This document shows positions 53,470-63,112 of a stretch of DNA of 64,000 nt, one piece after another (position 1 is the stretch's first letter; each line of letters opens with the position of its first letter). The position numbers and the translations under genes are program-made. The notes under the pieces were generated by a model, which did no database searches, was not told the DNA's origin, and worked only from the letters and a program-made list of their open reading frames with translations. Source of the stretch: CAYJLF01 sp964371055 (lineage in GTDB: Bacteria; Eisenbacteria; RBG-16-71-46; CAIMUX01); the NCBI GenBank assembly GCA_964371055.1, contig CAYJLF010000017.1:62001-126000 (forward strand). Direction: 5' to 3'.

Positions 53470-55497
53470 ATGTCGGATCACCGGTCGGCTCTGTTCTTCG
53501 CCGCTCGCCCCTCCGCCCGCTCGGTGCGCCCATGCTTCGTCGTGATCGCGATCTTCGGGGCGCTCCTTGGTAGCGGGCTCACGGTCGTTCCATCGGCCGC
53601 CCAACCGATCGTCGTCACCGTCGACCCATCGGCTGACCGCCGGCCGATCAGCCCGCTCATCTACGGAGTCAACCTGGGGTCATCCGGAGAGTTCAGCGCG
53701 CTTCCCTATCCACTGCGGCGGTGGGGAGGAAATGCCGTCACGCGGTACAACTGGACGAAAGATGCGACCAACCGCGCCTCCGACTGGTTCTTCATCAATC
53801 TGCCCGAGAGCTCCGACAGCACGAATCTGCCGGATGGATCGACCGCCGATCTCTGGCTCGACCAGACCCTGGGTGCGGGGGCGGAGGCGATTCTCACCGT
53901 GCCGATGATCGGCTGGACCGCCAGGGACCGGGTGAAGCGCTGGGGGTTTTCCGTGGCGAAGTACGGCCCGCAGCAGGAGACCGAGTGCTCGGCCTCCGGC
54001 TGGCCGTCCTGGTGCGAGGAGGATGCGGGCAACGGCATCCTCCTGGACGGGACGCCGGTCGCAGACAACGACCCTCACGACACCTCCATCGAAGCCGGTC
54101 CCGCGTTCCTGCAAGGCTGGATGGGGCACCTGGAGGGGCGGTTCGGTCCGGCCGAGGCCGGCGGCGTGCGGTACTACGCGTTGGACAACGAGCCGATCCT
54201 TTGGAACCACACCCACCGCGATGTCCATCCGGAGCCGGTCGACCTGGACGAACTCTGGCAGCGAACCCAGGAGTATGCGGAGGCGATCAAGGCGGCCGAT
54301 GCCGGAGCGCAGGTGCTGGGGCCGGTCGTCTGGGGCTGGTGCGCCTACTTCTACTCCGCCGCCGATGGCTGTCAGCCCGGTCCCGACATGGCCGCCCACG
54401 GCGGTCTGCCGCTCCTCGAGTGGTATCTGGCGCAGAATCGCGCCCGGGAACTGCAGACCGGGACGCGTCCGGTCGATGTTCTCGACCTCCACTACTACCC
54501 GCAGGCTCCGGGGGTGGCGCTCTCCGACGATGAGTCGGTCGCGGCCTTGCGCCTGCGGTCGCTCCGCAGCCTCTACGACTCGACCTATGTCGACGAGTCG
54601 TGGATCGGCCAGCCGGTGCGGCTGATCCCCCGCGTGAAGGAGTGGATTGCCGCCCGGTGTCCCGGTGTGCGGCTCGCCCTGACCGAGTACAACTGGGGGG
54701 GCGATGAGGGAATCTCGAGCGCGCTGGCGCAGGCGGAGGCGCTGGCGATCTTCGGCCGGGAAGGCGTGGACATGGCGACCCGTTGGGTGGCGCCGCCCGC
54801 CGGCTCCAAGGTGATGGAGGCCTTCCGCCTCTACCTCGACCTGGACGGAGCGGGACGCGATCTGCTGCGGGGAGAGAGCGTCCAGGCTCTCTCCTCGGAT
54901 GCCGTTGAAGTCGGCGCTTATGCCATCCTGCGCGAGGGAGGAACGGATACGGCTGTGCTCCTCTTCAACCGGGGGACTGGATCACGCCTTGTCCAACTCG
55001 CGGTGGCGTCGGCCGCGGACGGCGTGGCCGAGCTCTTCCGCTTCGATGCGACCCAGGACCTGGAGCCCGTGTCGCCGGTGACGGTGTTGGCGGGTCGGGT
55101 CGATCTCGAAGTTCCGGCGCGATCCGCGACGCTGCTCTTAGTCCCGCTCTCCGGGGCAGCGTCGACCGAAGGGGGCGGAGGGTGCAGCGAGGATGGTCCC
55201 TCCGCCCCCGGGGACGGTGCCGCCCCGCGGCTGAGCGCGCATCCCTCCCCCTTCACGCGATCGGTCATCATCGAATGTGCGACCGATCCCCGGACGGCTT
55301 CGGTCTTCCTTGACGTGATCGACGCGGCGGGCCGACGCATTCGATCTCTGCCGGAAGTGCGAACCGTCGACGGCCGGGCGGCCGCCACCTGGGACGGACG
55401 GACTGAAGACGGGAAGGAGGCGTCGGCGGGGTTCTACTTCGTCCGCGTGCGGGATGGTCGACACGTGGCCGTCGCGCGTCTGCTGCGGTTGCGATAG
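53470..55497 (+). CDS. Glycoside hydrolase family 44-like secreted enzyme with sorting domain
   Basis: 675 aa from the ATG at 53470 (GGGAGGACC upstream). Signal peptide in 20-45. The body matches GH44 (endoglucanase/xyloglucanase): 'PISPLIYGVNLG', 'LRRWGGNAVTRYNW', 'YYALDNEPILWNHTH' with the acid/base Glu at 241, 'DVLDLHYYPQ', 'LALTEYNWGGDEG' with the nucleophile Glu at 406, then a beta domain to about 570. Residues about 590-675 are a FlgD-like sorting domain (SAHPSPFTRSVIIEC ... GRRIRSL ... ASAGFYFVRVRDG). It should cut beta-glucans at the cell surface or outside. Confidence 0.88.
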   Translation: MSDHRSALFFAARPSARSVRPCFVVIAIFGALLGSGLTVVPSAAQPIVVTVDPSADRRPISPLIYGVNLGSSGEFSALPYPLRRWGGNAVTRYNWTKDATNRASDWFFINLPESSDSTNLPDGSTADLWLDQTLGAGAEAILTVPMIGWTARDRVKRWGFSVAKYGPQQETECSASGWPSWCEEDAGNGILLDGTPVADNDPHDTSIEAGPAFLQGWMGHLEGRFGPAEAGGVRYYALDNEPILWNHTHRDVHPEPVDLDELWQRTQEYAEAIKAADAGAQVLGPVVWGWCAYFYSAADGCQPGPDMAAHGGLPLLEWYLAQNRARELQTGTRPVDVLDLHYYPQAPGVALSDDESVAALRLRSLRSLYDSTYVDESWIGQPVRLIPRVKEWIAARCPGVRLALTEYNWGGDEGISSALAQAEALAIFGREGVDMATRWVAPPAGSKVMEAFRLYLDLDGAGRDLLRGESVQALSSDAVEVGAYAILREGGTDTAVLLFNRGTGSRLVQLAVASAADGVAELFRFDATQDLEPVSPVTVLAGRVDLEVPARSATLLLVPLSGAASTEGGGGCSEDGPSAPGDGAAPRLSAHPSPFTRSVIIECATDPRTASVFLDVIDAAGRRIRSLPEVRTVDGRAAATWDGRTEDGKEASAGFYFVRVRDGRHVAVARLLRLR

Positions 55498-55735
55498 GTC
55501 GTGACTGATATCGCACGAGTCAACAACCTCACGGTTGATGCGATCACCCGAATCCACTGCGACGGCACAACTCCCTCCGTGACTGTATAAGGAACCACGA
55601 TCTCAACCCGCCGTGGTTGTTTCCCACTCGATCGTGCGCTACACTGTCCGGCTCGCGAATGTGCGGCGGGCGCCGATGCCTGCCGGCATCCGCATTCCTA
55701 CACATCGATCATAGACTTCAAGGAGGAGATAGGTG

Positions 55736-56890
55736 ATGACGACTCAAAAGACGGCGAGACTCGGCCCGTTCGTGCTGGCGCTCTCCGTTGCGGCTCTCGT
55801 GACCGGCGTCGCCCAGGCGGTCGACCGTCCGGCCGGGACGAACTACACCCCGCCCGCGGGCCCGCGCACGATTTCGGTCGTGCCGGCCTCGACCGCTCAG
55901 GAACTGCTGCAGTGCCTGGTCGGTCCTGACGTCACGATCCTGAGCGCCACCCTGACGACGGCGGCCGGCGCCGCCGGGACTTTCAGCGGCGCGTTGGGCG
56001 TCATCGGCTTCGACCAGGGGATCATTCTCAGCTCCGGCAACATCGCGACGCTGGTCGGCCCGAACACGGTCGATAACGCGACGACGCAGAACGGCCTGCC
56101 GGGCGACCCGGATCTGGATAACCTGATTCCTGGATTCACGACCTACGACGCCACGATCCTCGAGTTCCGGTTCTCCTGCGAGTCGTCGCAGAACGTGTCG
56201 TTCCAGTATGTCTTCGGATCCGAGGAATACAACGAGTGGGTCGACTCGGACTACAACGACGTCTTCGGCTTTTTCCTCAACGGCGTCAATATCGCGGACG
56301 TACCGGCGGTCTGCAGCAACCCGAACATCCCGGTCGCGATCAACAACGTCAACTGCGGCAACCCGTACGTCGGTTCGGGCCCGAATTGCGACTGCTACCG
56401 AAACAACGACCTCGACGACGGTGGCGGGGCCATCGACTCGGAAATGGACGGGCTGACCCAGGTGTTCTTTGCCACCGCAGCGATCAACCCGGGAATCAAC
56501 AGCATTAAGATCGCGATCGCGGATGCCGGCGACGACGTCCTCGACTCGAACGTCATGATCCGGTGCGAGAGCTTCACGTGCGCGGCGCCGCCGCCGGTCG
56601 GTGCCTGCTGCCTCTCGAGCGGGGCCTGCATCACGCTGACCTACGATGACTGCTCCCTCCAGGGCGGTTCGTACTACGGTGACCTGGTTCCGTGCGTGCC
56701 GAATCCGTGCGCGCAGCCGACGGGCGCGTGCTGCTTCTCGACCGGGACCTGTCAGGTGACCGGCGAGGCCGGCTGCCTGCAGAACGGCGGGATCTACTAC
56801 GGCGACGGCATCCCGTGCGAGCCGAATCCCTGCCCGCTCGTGCCCGTCGACGAGACGAGCTGGGGCCGGATCAAGAGCGACTACCGCTAG
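55736..56890 (+). CDS. Choice-of-anchor L secreted protein with C-terminal WGRIK motif
   Basis: 384 aa from the ATG at 55736 behind AGGAGG. Signal peptide (PFVLALSVAALVTGVAQA). Residues about 45-285 are a choice-of-anchor L domain ('GVIGFDQGIILSSGN', 'DATILEFRFSCESSQNVSFQ', 'YVFGSEEYNEWVDSDYNDVF', 'FFLNGVNIA', 'INPGINSIKIAIADAGDDVL'). Two Cys-rich repeats follow ('VGACCLSSGACITLTYDDC', 'TGACCFSTGTCQVTGEAGC', each ending 'C-x-PNPC'). The end is DETSWGRIKSDYR. There is no FlgD-like sorting domain, so the WGRIK tail may serve instead. Ligand unknown. Confidence 0.85.
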   Translation: MTTQKTARLGPFVLALSVAALVTGVAQAVDRPAGTNYTPPAGPRTISVVPASTAQELLQCLVGPDVTILSATLTTAAGAAGTFSGALGVIGFDQGIILSSGNIATLVGPNTVDNATTQNGLPGDPDLDNLIPGFTTYDATILEFRFSCESSQNVSFQYVFGSEEYNEWVDSDYNDVFGFFLNGVNIADVPAVCSNPNIPVAINNVNCGNPYVGSGPNCDCYRNNDLDDGGGAIDSEMDGLTQVFFATAAINPGINSIKIAIADAGDDVLDSNVMIRCESFTCAAPPPVGACCLSSGACITLTYDDCSLQGGSYYGDLVPCVPNPCAQPTGACCFSTGTCQVTGEAGCLQNGGIYYGDGIPCEPNPCPLVPVDETSWGRIKSDYR

Positions 56891-56954
56891 GCGAGTTCGC
56901 GGGCGAGACGAGACCGAGGGACGCGGCGATCGGTTCGCGGCGTCCGGAAGCGGA

Positions 56955-56990
56955 GAACCCCGGGGCGCCCATGGCGGCGTCTCGGGGTTC
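56955..56990 (+). terminator. Hairpin downstream of the anchor-L gene
   Basis: GAACCCCG (56955-56962) and CGGGGTTC (56983-56990) form a perfect 8-bp stem around a GC-rich loop that can pair further. It lies 65 bp after the stop at 56890 and 110 bp ahead of the next gene. There is no T-run, so it may be an intrinsic terminator of the type seen in high-GC genomes or just a structured 3' end. Confidence 0.45.
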
Positions 56991-57097
56991 GCGCTTGCGC
57001 CCGTCCGGAGCTCCACCGAAGATCCGCCCGGCGCCGGGCCCGCCGGCTGCTGACCGGGGTCAGCGGAACCGCAACCGAGCGGCGCCGCGGAGGCTCC

Positions 57098-59086
57098 ATG
57101 CATACCGTGATCCGCGCCAGGGCGACTTGTGCTCGTGGTTCGTTCGGTCCTTGTCTCTCCGCCTGTCTCTGCATAGGGACCCTGATCGTCGCGAGTTGCG
57201 GAGACGACAAGCCCACACCGCCGCCCCAGCTTCCGCCGACAACTACCGATATCACGCCGCCGGCAACGATCCAGGATCTCGCTGTGACCGGTCCTCCGGC
57301 CCGCGAAGTCCGGCTGACCTGGACGTCGCCCGGCGACGACGGCGCGACCGGACGTGCGGCTCGCTACGAGATCCGCTATGCGGCCGGGGTCATGACCGAC
57401 TCGAGCTGGTCCTCAGCGGAGATGGTTCCATCGGTTCCCCTGCCGAAGGTCGGCGGACGCGCGGAAGCGCTGACCTTGACCGACATGCCGCTGGGACGGT
57501 GGTTCCTCGGGATCAGGACCGCGGACGAGGTGCCGAACTGGTCCGGCCTGTCCAACCAGGTGGAGGCGATCGTCGCCGATTTCGTCGCGCCGGCGCCGGT
57601 GACCGACCTGAGGGTCGTCTCGGAGGACACCGATGCCGTCATCCTGGCCTGGACCGCTCCGGGCAACGACGGAGCGGAGGGCCGCGCCGCGCGCTACGAC
57701 CTCCGATCTTCCAGCAGCGTGATTCGTGAGCAGAACTGGGACGACGCCGTTCCGGTGCCGATGGCCCTCGCGCCCGATTCCGCCGGCGCGATCCAGCAAT
57801 GGACCGTGAGCGATCTGGAACCGGAGCGGACCTGGCACTTCGCCCTGAAGACCGAGGACGATTCGGCGAACTGGTCGACGATCTCCAACGACGTCATCGC
57901 GCAGACGGTGGACCGGGTTGCGCCGGCGGAGATCAGCGACCTGACCCTGCAAGGTGGGGATGCCGGTCACCTCGTGCTGGCCTGGACGGCGACCGGAGAC
58001 AACGGGAGCCTCGGCCGTGCGGCAGCGTATGACCTGCGCCGATCGACCGCCTGGATCACGGAAGACAACTGGGAAGAGGCCACCCCGGTCGATGGTGTCC
58101 CGCGCCCGGGACCGTCCGGGGCGGTCGAGATGATCACCTTGCCCGGACTCCCGTCCGGGGTGATGCAGTTCTTTGCGCTGCAGGCCATCGACGATGCCGG
58201 GCAGCGGTCGGGCCTCTCCAATCCCCTCGGTGTGCTTCCGGGAGAGCGCCCGATCCGGCGGCTGACCTACTCAGGCACCTCGCGCGGGATCTGGGAGAGG
58301 CCGGACTGGTCGCCGGACGGCCGGGAGATCGTCTTCAGCGCCCGTTGGGGAGCGAGCACCTCCGCGACGGAAGTCTACCGGATCCCTTCGGTCGGCGGAT
58401 CGGTCGTGCGGATGACCAGCAACCTCGGGGACGACTACTCGCCCGCGTGGTCCCCGGACGGGATGAAGATCCTGTACGTCCGGAGCGAGAGCGGGGCCGA
58501 TCCAAGTGAACTCTGGACGATGGACCCTCGGGATCCATCGATCCGATCGAGGGTAACGCTGCACTCCGGGCGCATGCTGCAGGACTGTGCGTGGTCCCCG
58601 GATGGGACGATGATCGCGTACCAGGCGTATTGGTTCAGTCCACCGGAGATCATCCACGAGATCTGGACGGTCCCGGCGACGGGCGCGGGGCGGAGGCTCC
58701 TGACCGAGACCGGTCGGAACGGCTCGCCGTCGTGGTCACCGGACGGCACGAGAGTCGCCTTCCACTCGAACCGAGCCGGCGACTACGACCTCTGGGTGAA
58801 AGCCGTCGCCGAGGACGAACCGGTGCGGTTGACCGATTCGGCCGCAAACGACCAGTCGCCCGACTGGTCGCCGGACGGAAACTGGATTGCCTTCTCCTCG
58901 AACCGCGCTGGTTTCCTCGATCTCTGGCTCATGTCGACCACGAGCGACCAGTTTGTCCAACTGACGAAGGATGCGGCGCACGATCAGCGACCATCATGGT
59001 CTCCCGACGGGCGGCAGATCGCCTTCACGTCGAACCGCGAAGCGGACCAGTTCACCTTTGACATCTGGATCCTGCCTCTGGAGTGA
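57098..59086 (+). CDS. Lipoprotein with three Fn3-like modules and a PD40/TolB propeller
   Basis: 662 aa behind GGAGG. Lipobox VASC at about 31-34. A Thr/Pro linker (PTPPPQLPPTTTD) is followed by three Fn3-like repeats of ~105 residues with a common signature ('LTWTSPGDDGATGRAARYEI', 'LAWTAPGNDGAEGRAARYDL', 'LAWTATGDNGSLGRAAAYDL'). From about 385 a six-bladed TolB-like propeller follows ('RPDWSPDGREIVFSARWG', 'PSWSPDGTRVAFHSNRAGDY', 'PSWSPDGRQIAFTSNREA'). The protein is surface or periplasmic; propellers of this type bind proteins or peptides. Confidence 0.87.
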   Translation: MHTVIRARATCARGSFGPCLSACLCIGTLIVASCGDDKPTPPPQLPPTTTDITPPATIQDLAVTGPPAREVRLTWTSPGDDGATGRAARYEIRYAAGVMTDSSWSSAEMVPSVPLPKVGGRAEALTLTDMPLGRWFLGIRTADEVPNWSGLSNQVEAIVADFVAPAPVTDLRVVSEDTDAVILAWTAPGNDGAEGRAARYDLRSSSSVIREQNWDDAVPVPMALAPDSAGAIQQWTVSDLEPERTWHFALKTEDDSANWSTISNDVIAQTVDRVAPAEISDLTLQGGDAGHLVLAWTATGDNGSLGRAAAYDLRRSTAWITEDNWEEATPVDGVPRPGPSGAVEMITLPGLPSGVMQFFALQAIDDAGQRSGLSNPLGVLPGERPIRRLTYSGTSRGIWERPDWSPDGREIVFSARWGASTSATEVYRIPSVGGSVVRMTSNLGDDYSPAWSPDGMKILYVRSESGADPSELWTMDPRDPSIRSRVTLHSGRMLQDCAWSPDGTMIAYQAYWFSPPEIIHEIWTVPATGAGRRLLTETGRNGSPSWSPDGTRVAFHSNRAGDYDLWVKAVAEDEPVRLTDSAANDQSPDWSPDGNWIAFSSNRAGFLDLWLMSTTSDQFVQLTKDAAHDQRPSWSPDGRQIAFTSNREADQFTFDIWILPLE

Positions 59087-59213
59087 CGAGGGGAATAGCC
59101 GCCGGGGGGCGTTGTGGGGGGTCCGGGGAGGCCGTGCGCGTCCTTTCAGGTCCTGTTAGAATGCGCGCGCATCCCGTGGCTCAGTAACCTGCCAGGGGAG
59201 AGGAGGATCCCGG

Positions 59214-60707
59214 ATGCAATCTGTCGCCATCGCCGTCGCCCTCTGCGTTCTCGTCCTGTCGTCCGCCGTCTCGACCGCGCCGGCGGCGGAGATCAGTCTC
59301 GATCCGGACCTCATCGTTCGCGATTCCCTCATGAAGCGGGTCGAACGCCTCGCCGCGCCCGAGCTGGCCGGGCGGGTGGCCGGCAGCCCGGGTTACTTCG
59401 AGGCGGCGCGCGAGGCGGCCGCGGAGTTCGCCCGGCTCGGTCTGCATCCCGGGGGGGCGCCGGCCGGCTCGTGGTTCCAGGAACTGCCGATCGAGTACAA
59501 CCCGATCGAGGAGTGCGCGCTGGCCCTGGTCGGGGCCGACGGTTCCGTCCGGGAGCTGGAGCTGGGCCGCGAGTACGCCTGCCGCGGTCTCACCGGATCG
59601 GGGGAGTTCACCGCACCGGTCGTCTTCGTGGGATACGGACTTTCCCTCCCGGACCTGGGCTACGACGACTACGCCGGGCTCGACGTGAACGGCAAGGTCG
59701 TGCTGGCGTTCAAGGAGGCGCCGCCGTTTCGGGCCGACTCGACCGGTTGGGGAGAGAGCTGGATGCCGCGGCCGAAAGGATTGGTCGCGGCGGCTCACGG
59801 CGCGCGCGGACTGCTGATCGCCCCCCGAGCGAACACCGACCGACCGCAGTGGCCGATCGCCAGCATGCTCGAGGGGGATGGTGCCTACGATCCCGATTTC
59901 CCGCGCATGCAGATCGATCTCGTGGCCGCGGAAGAGCTGGTGGCCAGCGCCGGACTCAGCCTGAGCGAACTCCAGACCCGCATCGACTCCACGCGCGCGC
60001 CGGCCTCGGCCACCCTTCCCGCCTCGGCCCGCATCGGGGTCCGCGCCCGCTACGAGCCGCGGCAGACCTCGGTCAACATCGTCGGTATCCTCGAAGGGTC
60101 GGATCCGGTGCTCAAGGAGGAGGTGATCGTCCTTGGAGCGCACCTCGACCATGTCGGAAGCCAGGGACCGGTCTACTATCCGGGTGCCAATGACAACGCC
60201 TCCGGCTCCGCCGCGGTCCTCGCCGCGGCCAAGGCGATTTCCCAGGCCCCGACTCCGCCCCGGCGCACCGTCATCTTCGGCCTCTGGTCGTCGGAGGAGG
60301 CCGGGCTCCACGGAGCGCACCGATTCGTGGACGATCCTCCCGTGCCTCGGGAGCGGATCGTCGCCTATCTCAACTTCGACTGCGTCGGCCATGGTGACTC
60401 GATCCAGGTCGGGGGAGGGGAGACCTACCGGGCGCTCTGGGATATCGTTCGCGACATCGATCGCGCCGCCCGCGGCCTCGTGATCGAGGAGACCTGGGGC
60501 GGAGGCGGCGCCGACGCGGAGCCGTTCGAGGAAGCGGGGATTCCGAATCTCTACTTCGCGTCGCATTTCAGTTACGCACACCTTCACCGACCGACCGACA
60601 CCCCGGAGACGTTGAACCCGGCCGTGCTGGAAGCGGTCGCGCGGCTGGGGGCCTCGACCGCGTGGAGGCTGGCGCAGGACGGAGTTCCGGTCGGAGCGGC
60701 GGAGTAG
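59214..60707 (+). CDS. Secreted M28 zinc aminopeptidase
   Basis: 497 aa behind GGAGAGGAGG. Signal peptide at 1-24. A PA-type domain is inserted at about 95-275 ('EFTAPVVFVGYGLSLPDLGY'). M28 zinc ligands are in order: GAHLDHVG (His, then bridging DNA-site 'GANDNASGSA' Asp), WSSEEAGLHG (Glu-Glu), NFDCVGHGD (Asp) and 'HLHRPTDT' (His). This matches two-zinc exopeptidases that clip N-terminal residues from peptides outside the cytoplasm. It begins a run of exported proteins on this strand; no operon partner is evident. Confidence 0.92.
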   Translation: MQSVAIAVALCVLVLSSAVSTAPAAEISLDPDLIVRDSLMKRVERLAAPELAGRVAGSPGYFEAAREAAAEFARLGLHPGGAPAGSWFQELPIEYNPIEECALALVGADGSVRELELGREYACRGLTGSGEFTAPVVFVGYGLSLPDLGYDDYAGLDVNGKVVLAFKEAPPFRADSTGWGESWMPRPKGLVAAAHGARGLLIAPRANTDRPQWPIASMLEGDGAYDPDFPRMQIDLVAAEELVASAGLSLSELQTRIDSTRAPASATLPASARIGVRARYEPRQTSVNIVGILEGSDPVLKEEVIVLGAHLDHVGSQGPVYYPGANDNASGSAAVLAAAKAISQAPTPPRRTVIFGLWSSEEAGLHGAHRFVDDPPVPRERIVAYLNFDCVGHGDSIQVGGGETYRALWDIVRDIDRAARGLVIEETWGGGGADAEPFEEAGIPNLYFASHFSYAHLHRPTDTPETLNPAVLEAVARLGASTAWRLAQDGVPVGAAE

Positions 60708-60956
60708 GCCCAGATGGCGGCGGTGGTCCCAGGAAGCTCACCGGGTGGTCGCTCATCGCACTGCACGCCACGCTGCCCTTCGTCCGAGCGGTGCTCTTCC
60801 CGAAAGTTGGCGGCTCCGCTATTCTCCTCCTGAAGGTGAGCGCGTCCGCACCGTTTGCCGGCGCGCCGTGGTCGGTTGTCCGTCCGGTCTGGGGTTGGAG
60901 GTTCTCGTTCGTGCCCGCGGGGATGTCTGTTCCCGTGCGCGTGAAAGGAGAGTCCC

Positions 60957-62432
60957 ATGCTGCCGAGGCCGTTCAGAGGGGAACGTCCGGGACCGGGGAT
61001 GCCACCGGGCACGATCCTCCGCCGGGCACCGGTCCGTCTCCACCGGCTCCTGCCGTGGCTCGTGGCGGCCGGGATGGCCTGTCAGGGAGAGACTCCCGGT
61101 CCGACCACGGCGCCGCCGGACATCGACCCGCTGCCGGGGGACGAGGAGCTGGTCACGCCCGAGATTCCCGGAGCGCCGGTCGAATCGCCTGCCTGGACGG
61201 AGTGGATCCGGCAGAACCATGTCGTGATCCGGTCCCTGACCTCGAGCAACTTCACCGATCTCCGTGCCCTGCGTCCATACCTCGAATCCCGTCAGATCGT
61301 CGCGCTCGGCGAAAGCGGGCATGGCGTGGCCGAGTTCAACTCCGCCAAGGTCCGCCTCGTGCGCTTCCTGCACGAGGAGATGGGGTTCGATGTCATCGCC
61401 TTCGAATCCGGGTTCTTCGAGTGCGTCTCGAGCAACCTGCGCGCGGACAGCCTGGCGCCCGAAGAGCTGATGGCGAGGTCGATCTTCGCGGTCTGGCGGT
61501 GCGAGGAGACGCTTCCGCTGTTCGCCTACATCCAGGAGACCAGGAAGACAGATCGGCCCCTCCACCTTGCCGGGCTCGATATCCAGCCAAGTGGTGGCGG
61601 CTCGGCCGATCGGCCCTCCTTCCTCCAGGAAGTCGTCTCTCATCTCGATGCCGGCTACGGCCGCCGGGTGCGGTCGATGGACTCGACGCTGGTAGCGGAG
61701 ATGGGCCGCGGCTGGACCTCCTTCCAGCAGTATGCCTCCAGGGAAGAGGCCGCACTGACGTCCGGATACGACAGCCTCTACTCCTTCCTCACATCTCACG
61801 AGGCGGAGTTGCGGCCCGGCTATCCCGGACAGGAGATCCTGCCCACCGTCGCGGCGCAGACTGCCTGGTGCAGCCGGAAACTCATCCAGATGGTACTGGC
61901 AGTCGACGAGGATCCATGGGAGATCCGGGACGCCGCCATGTACACGAACCTGGGCGTGCTGCAGGGGCGTATCTACCCGGGCTCGCGCCTCATCCTCTGG
62001 GCGCACAATGCCCACGTTCGCCGCCTCAACGCCACCGTCATGCTCCGCTTTGGCATGGGCGATCTCATTGCCCGGTACTGGGCCGACCGGTACTACGTCA
62101 TCGGCCTCTACATGCTCCGGGGACGGGCGGCTTTCAACGACCGGACGGTCTACGAGATCGGCCCGATCCAGGACCGGAGCTTGGAGTCGATCGTCTATCA
62201 GGCTCGGCGGAAGTATGTCTTCGTGGACGTGCGGGGACAACCCGCCGTGGCCGGCAACTCCTGGATGACTGACGAGAACGTCACCGCCCGGGAGTGGGGG
62301 CTCTACGATGTGCCGATGGAGCTGCGTTCGCAGTACGACGGACTCCTCGTCATCGACACGGTCCGGCCGCCGGCCTACCTGGCGAAGTCAGGGGCGGAGC
62401 CGCCGGGATCGGCGCCGACGGACCGGTGGTAG
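60957..62432 (+). CDS. Erythromycin-esterase-like lipoprotein
   Basis: 491 aa behind AAAGGAG. An extended basic N-terminus leads to a hydrophobic segment and lipobox (VAAGMAC at about 36-42), so it is probably lipid-anchored outside the inner membrane. The erythromycin esterase/succinoglycan-biosynthesis fold is recognised by ALGESGHGVAEF (conserved Glu/His), 'DVIAFESGFFEC', 'VWRCEETLPLFAYIQE', 'LAGLDIQ' and 'RLILWAHNAHVRR'. Members hydrolyse macrolide lactones (EreA/B) or act on unknown esters. The external location and divergence make antibiotic resistance unproven. A 249-bp gene-free gap separates it from the M28 gene. Confidence 0.85.
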   Translation: MLPRPFRGERPGPGMPPGTILRRAPVRLHRLLPWLVAAGMACQGETPGPTTAPPDIDPLPGDEELVTPEIPGAPVESPAWTEWIRQNHVVIRSLTSSNFTDLRALRPYLESRQIVALGESGHGVAEFNSAKVRLVRFLHEEMGFDVIAFESGFFECVSSNLRADSLAPEELMARSIFAVWRCEETLPLFAYIQETRKTDRPLHLAGLDIQPSGGGSADRPSFLQEVVSHLDAGYGRRVRSMDSTLVAEMGRGWTSFQQYASREEAALTSGYDSLYSFLTSHEAELRPGYPGQEILPTVAAQTAWCSRKLIQMVLAVDEDPWEIRDAAMYTNLGVLQGRIYPGSRLILWAHNAHVRRLNATVMLRFGMGDLIARYWADRYYVIGLYMLRGRAAFNDRTVYEIGPIQDRSLESIVYQARRKYVFVDVRGQPAVAGNSWMTDENVTAREWGLYDVPMELRSQYDGLLVIDTVRPPAYLAKSGAEPPGSAPTDRW

Positions 62433-62511
62433 ACGCGAGGAGCGCCAGGGCCGCGAGTCCGGCCGGGGCCGGGGATGGGACCTTCCCGCTTGACGGCGCG
62501 GCCGGCCTGGG

Positions 62512-62525
62512 TTGACCTAGGTCAA
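62512..62525. promoter_or_regulatory. HcpR/FNR-type operator upstream of nrfHA
   Basis: TTGACCTAGGTCAA is a perfect 14-bp palindrome 50 bp upstream of the nrfH start. It matches the TTGACC-NN-GGTCAA motif I recall for HcpR, a Crp/Fnr-family regulator of nitrosative-stress and nitrite-reduction genes, and differs from the FNR box TTGAT-N4-ATCAA. At -41.5 it would place the start of transcription near 62560. No hcpR gene is in the window. Confidence 0.65.
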
Positions 62526-62575
62526 TCTGTCTCCCGCGCGGCGCGGGTAGGCTCGGGTCCGTCGGAGGAATCTTC

Positions 62576-63073
62576 ATGCCACAGGCCCGGCTCATCGTTC
62601 TCCTGGCAGTTCTGATCAGCGTCTCCGTCGGAGCGGGGATCGGCGTCGGTGGTTTCACTTTCGTGGCGGCACGCGGAGGATCGTACTTCTCCAACGACCC
62701 CGCCGCGTGCGTCAATTGCCATATCATGCGCGAGCAGTTCGACGGCTGGGAGAAGGCCTCCCATCACACGGTGGCCGTCTGCAACGACTGTCACCTGCCT
62801 CACGAGAGCCTCGGGGCCAAGTTCATGGTGAAGGCGAGCAACGGCTACCATCACTCGCAGGCCTTTACGCTGCAAAACTTCCACGAACCGATTCGGATCA
62901 AGCCGGGGAACGCGGCGGTGCTGGAGGCCAACTGCCTGCGCTGCCACGGCGAGATCACCGAGGAGATCACGGCCCACGGGACCCTGGGGGTGCCGGCCGA
63001 TCCCGAGAGGAAGGCGGATCTCTACGGCTGCGTCCTGTGTCACCAGGAAGTGGGGCACGGTCCGCGCCGCTGA
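62576..63073 (+). CDS. nrfH: Cytochrome c nitrite reductase small subunit, tetraheme quinol dehydrogenase
   Basis: 165 aa behind GGAGGAA. One N-terminal TM helix (IVLLAVLISVSVGAGIGVGG) anchors it to the outer face of the inner membrane. Four CxxCH heme sites: CVNCH, CNDCH, CLRCH and CVLCH, as in NapC/NrfH proteins. 'DPAACVNCHIMREQFDGWEK' holds the Met near heme 1 typical of NrfH. It passes electrons from menaquinol to NrfA, encoded 39 bp downstream. Transcription is likely governed by the palindrome at 62512. Confidence 0.95.
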   Translation: MPQARLIVLLAVLISVSVGAGIGVGGFTFVAARGGSYFSNDPAACVNCHIMREQFDGWEKASHHTVAVCNDCHLPHESLGAKFMVKASNGYHHSQAFTLQNFHEPIRIKPGNAAVLEANCLRCHGEITEEITAHGTLGVPADPERKADLYGCVLCHQEVGHGPRR

Positions 63074-63112
63074 GGAACGTCCGTTCACCGCAATGTCTGG
63101 AGGAAGGCTCTC

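Noticed and set aside
60662..60956. ORF start upstream of the erythromycin-esterase-like gene
   Set aside because: The frame from 60662 is not the one with ESGHG and other motifs; the 249-bp gap shows no gene-like content.
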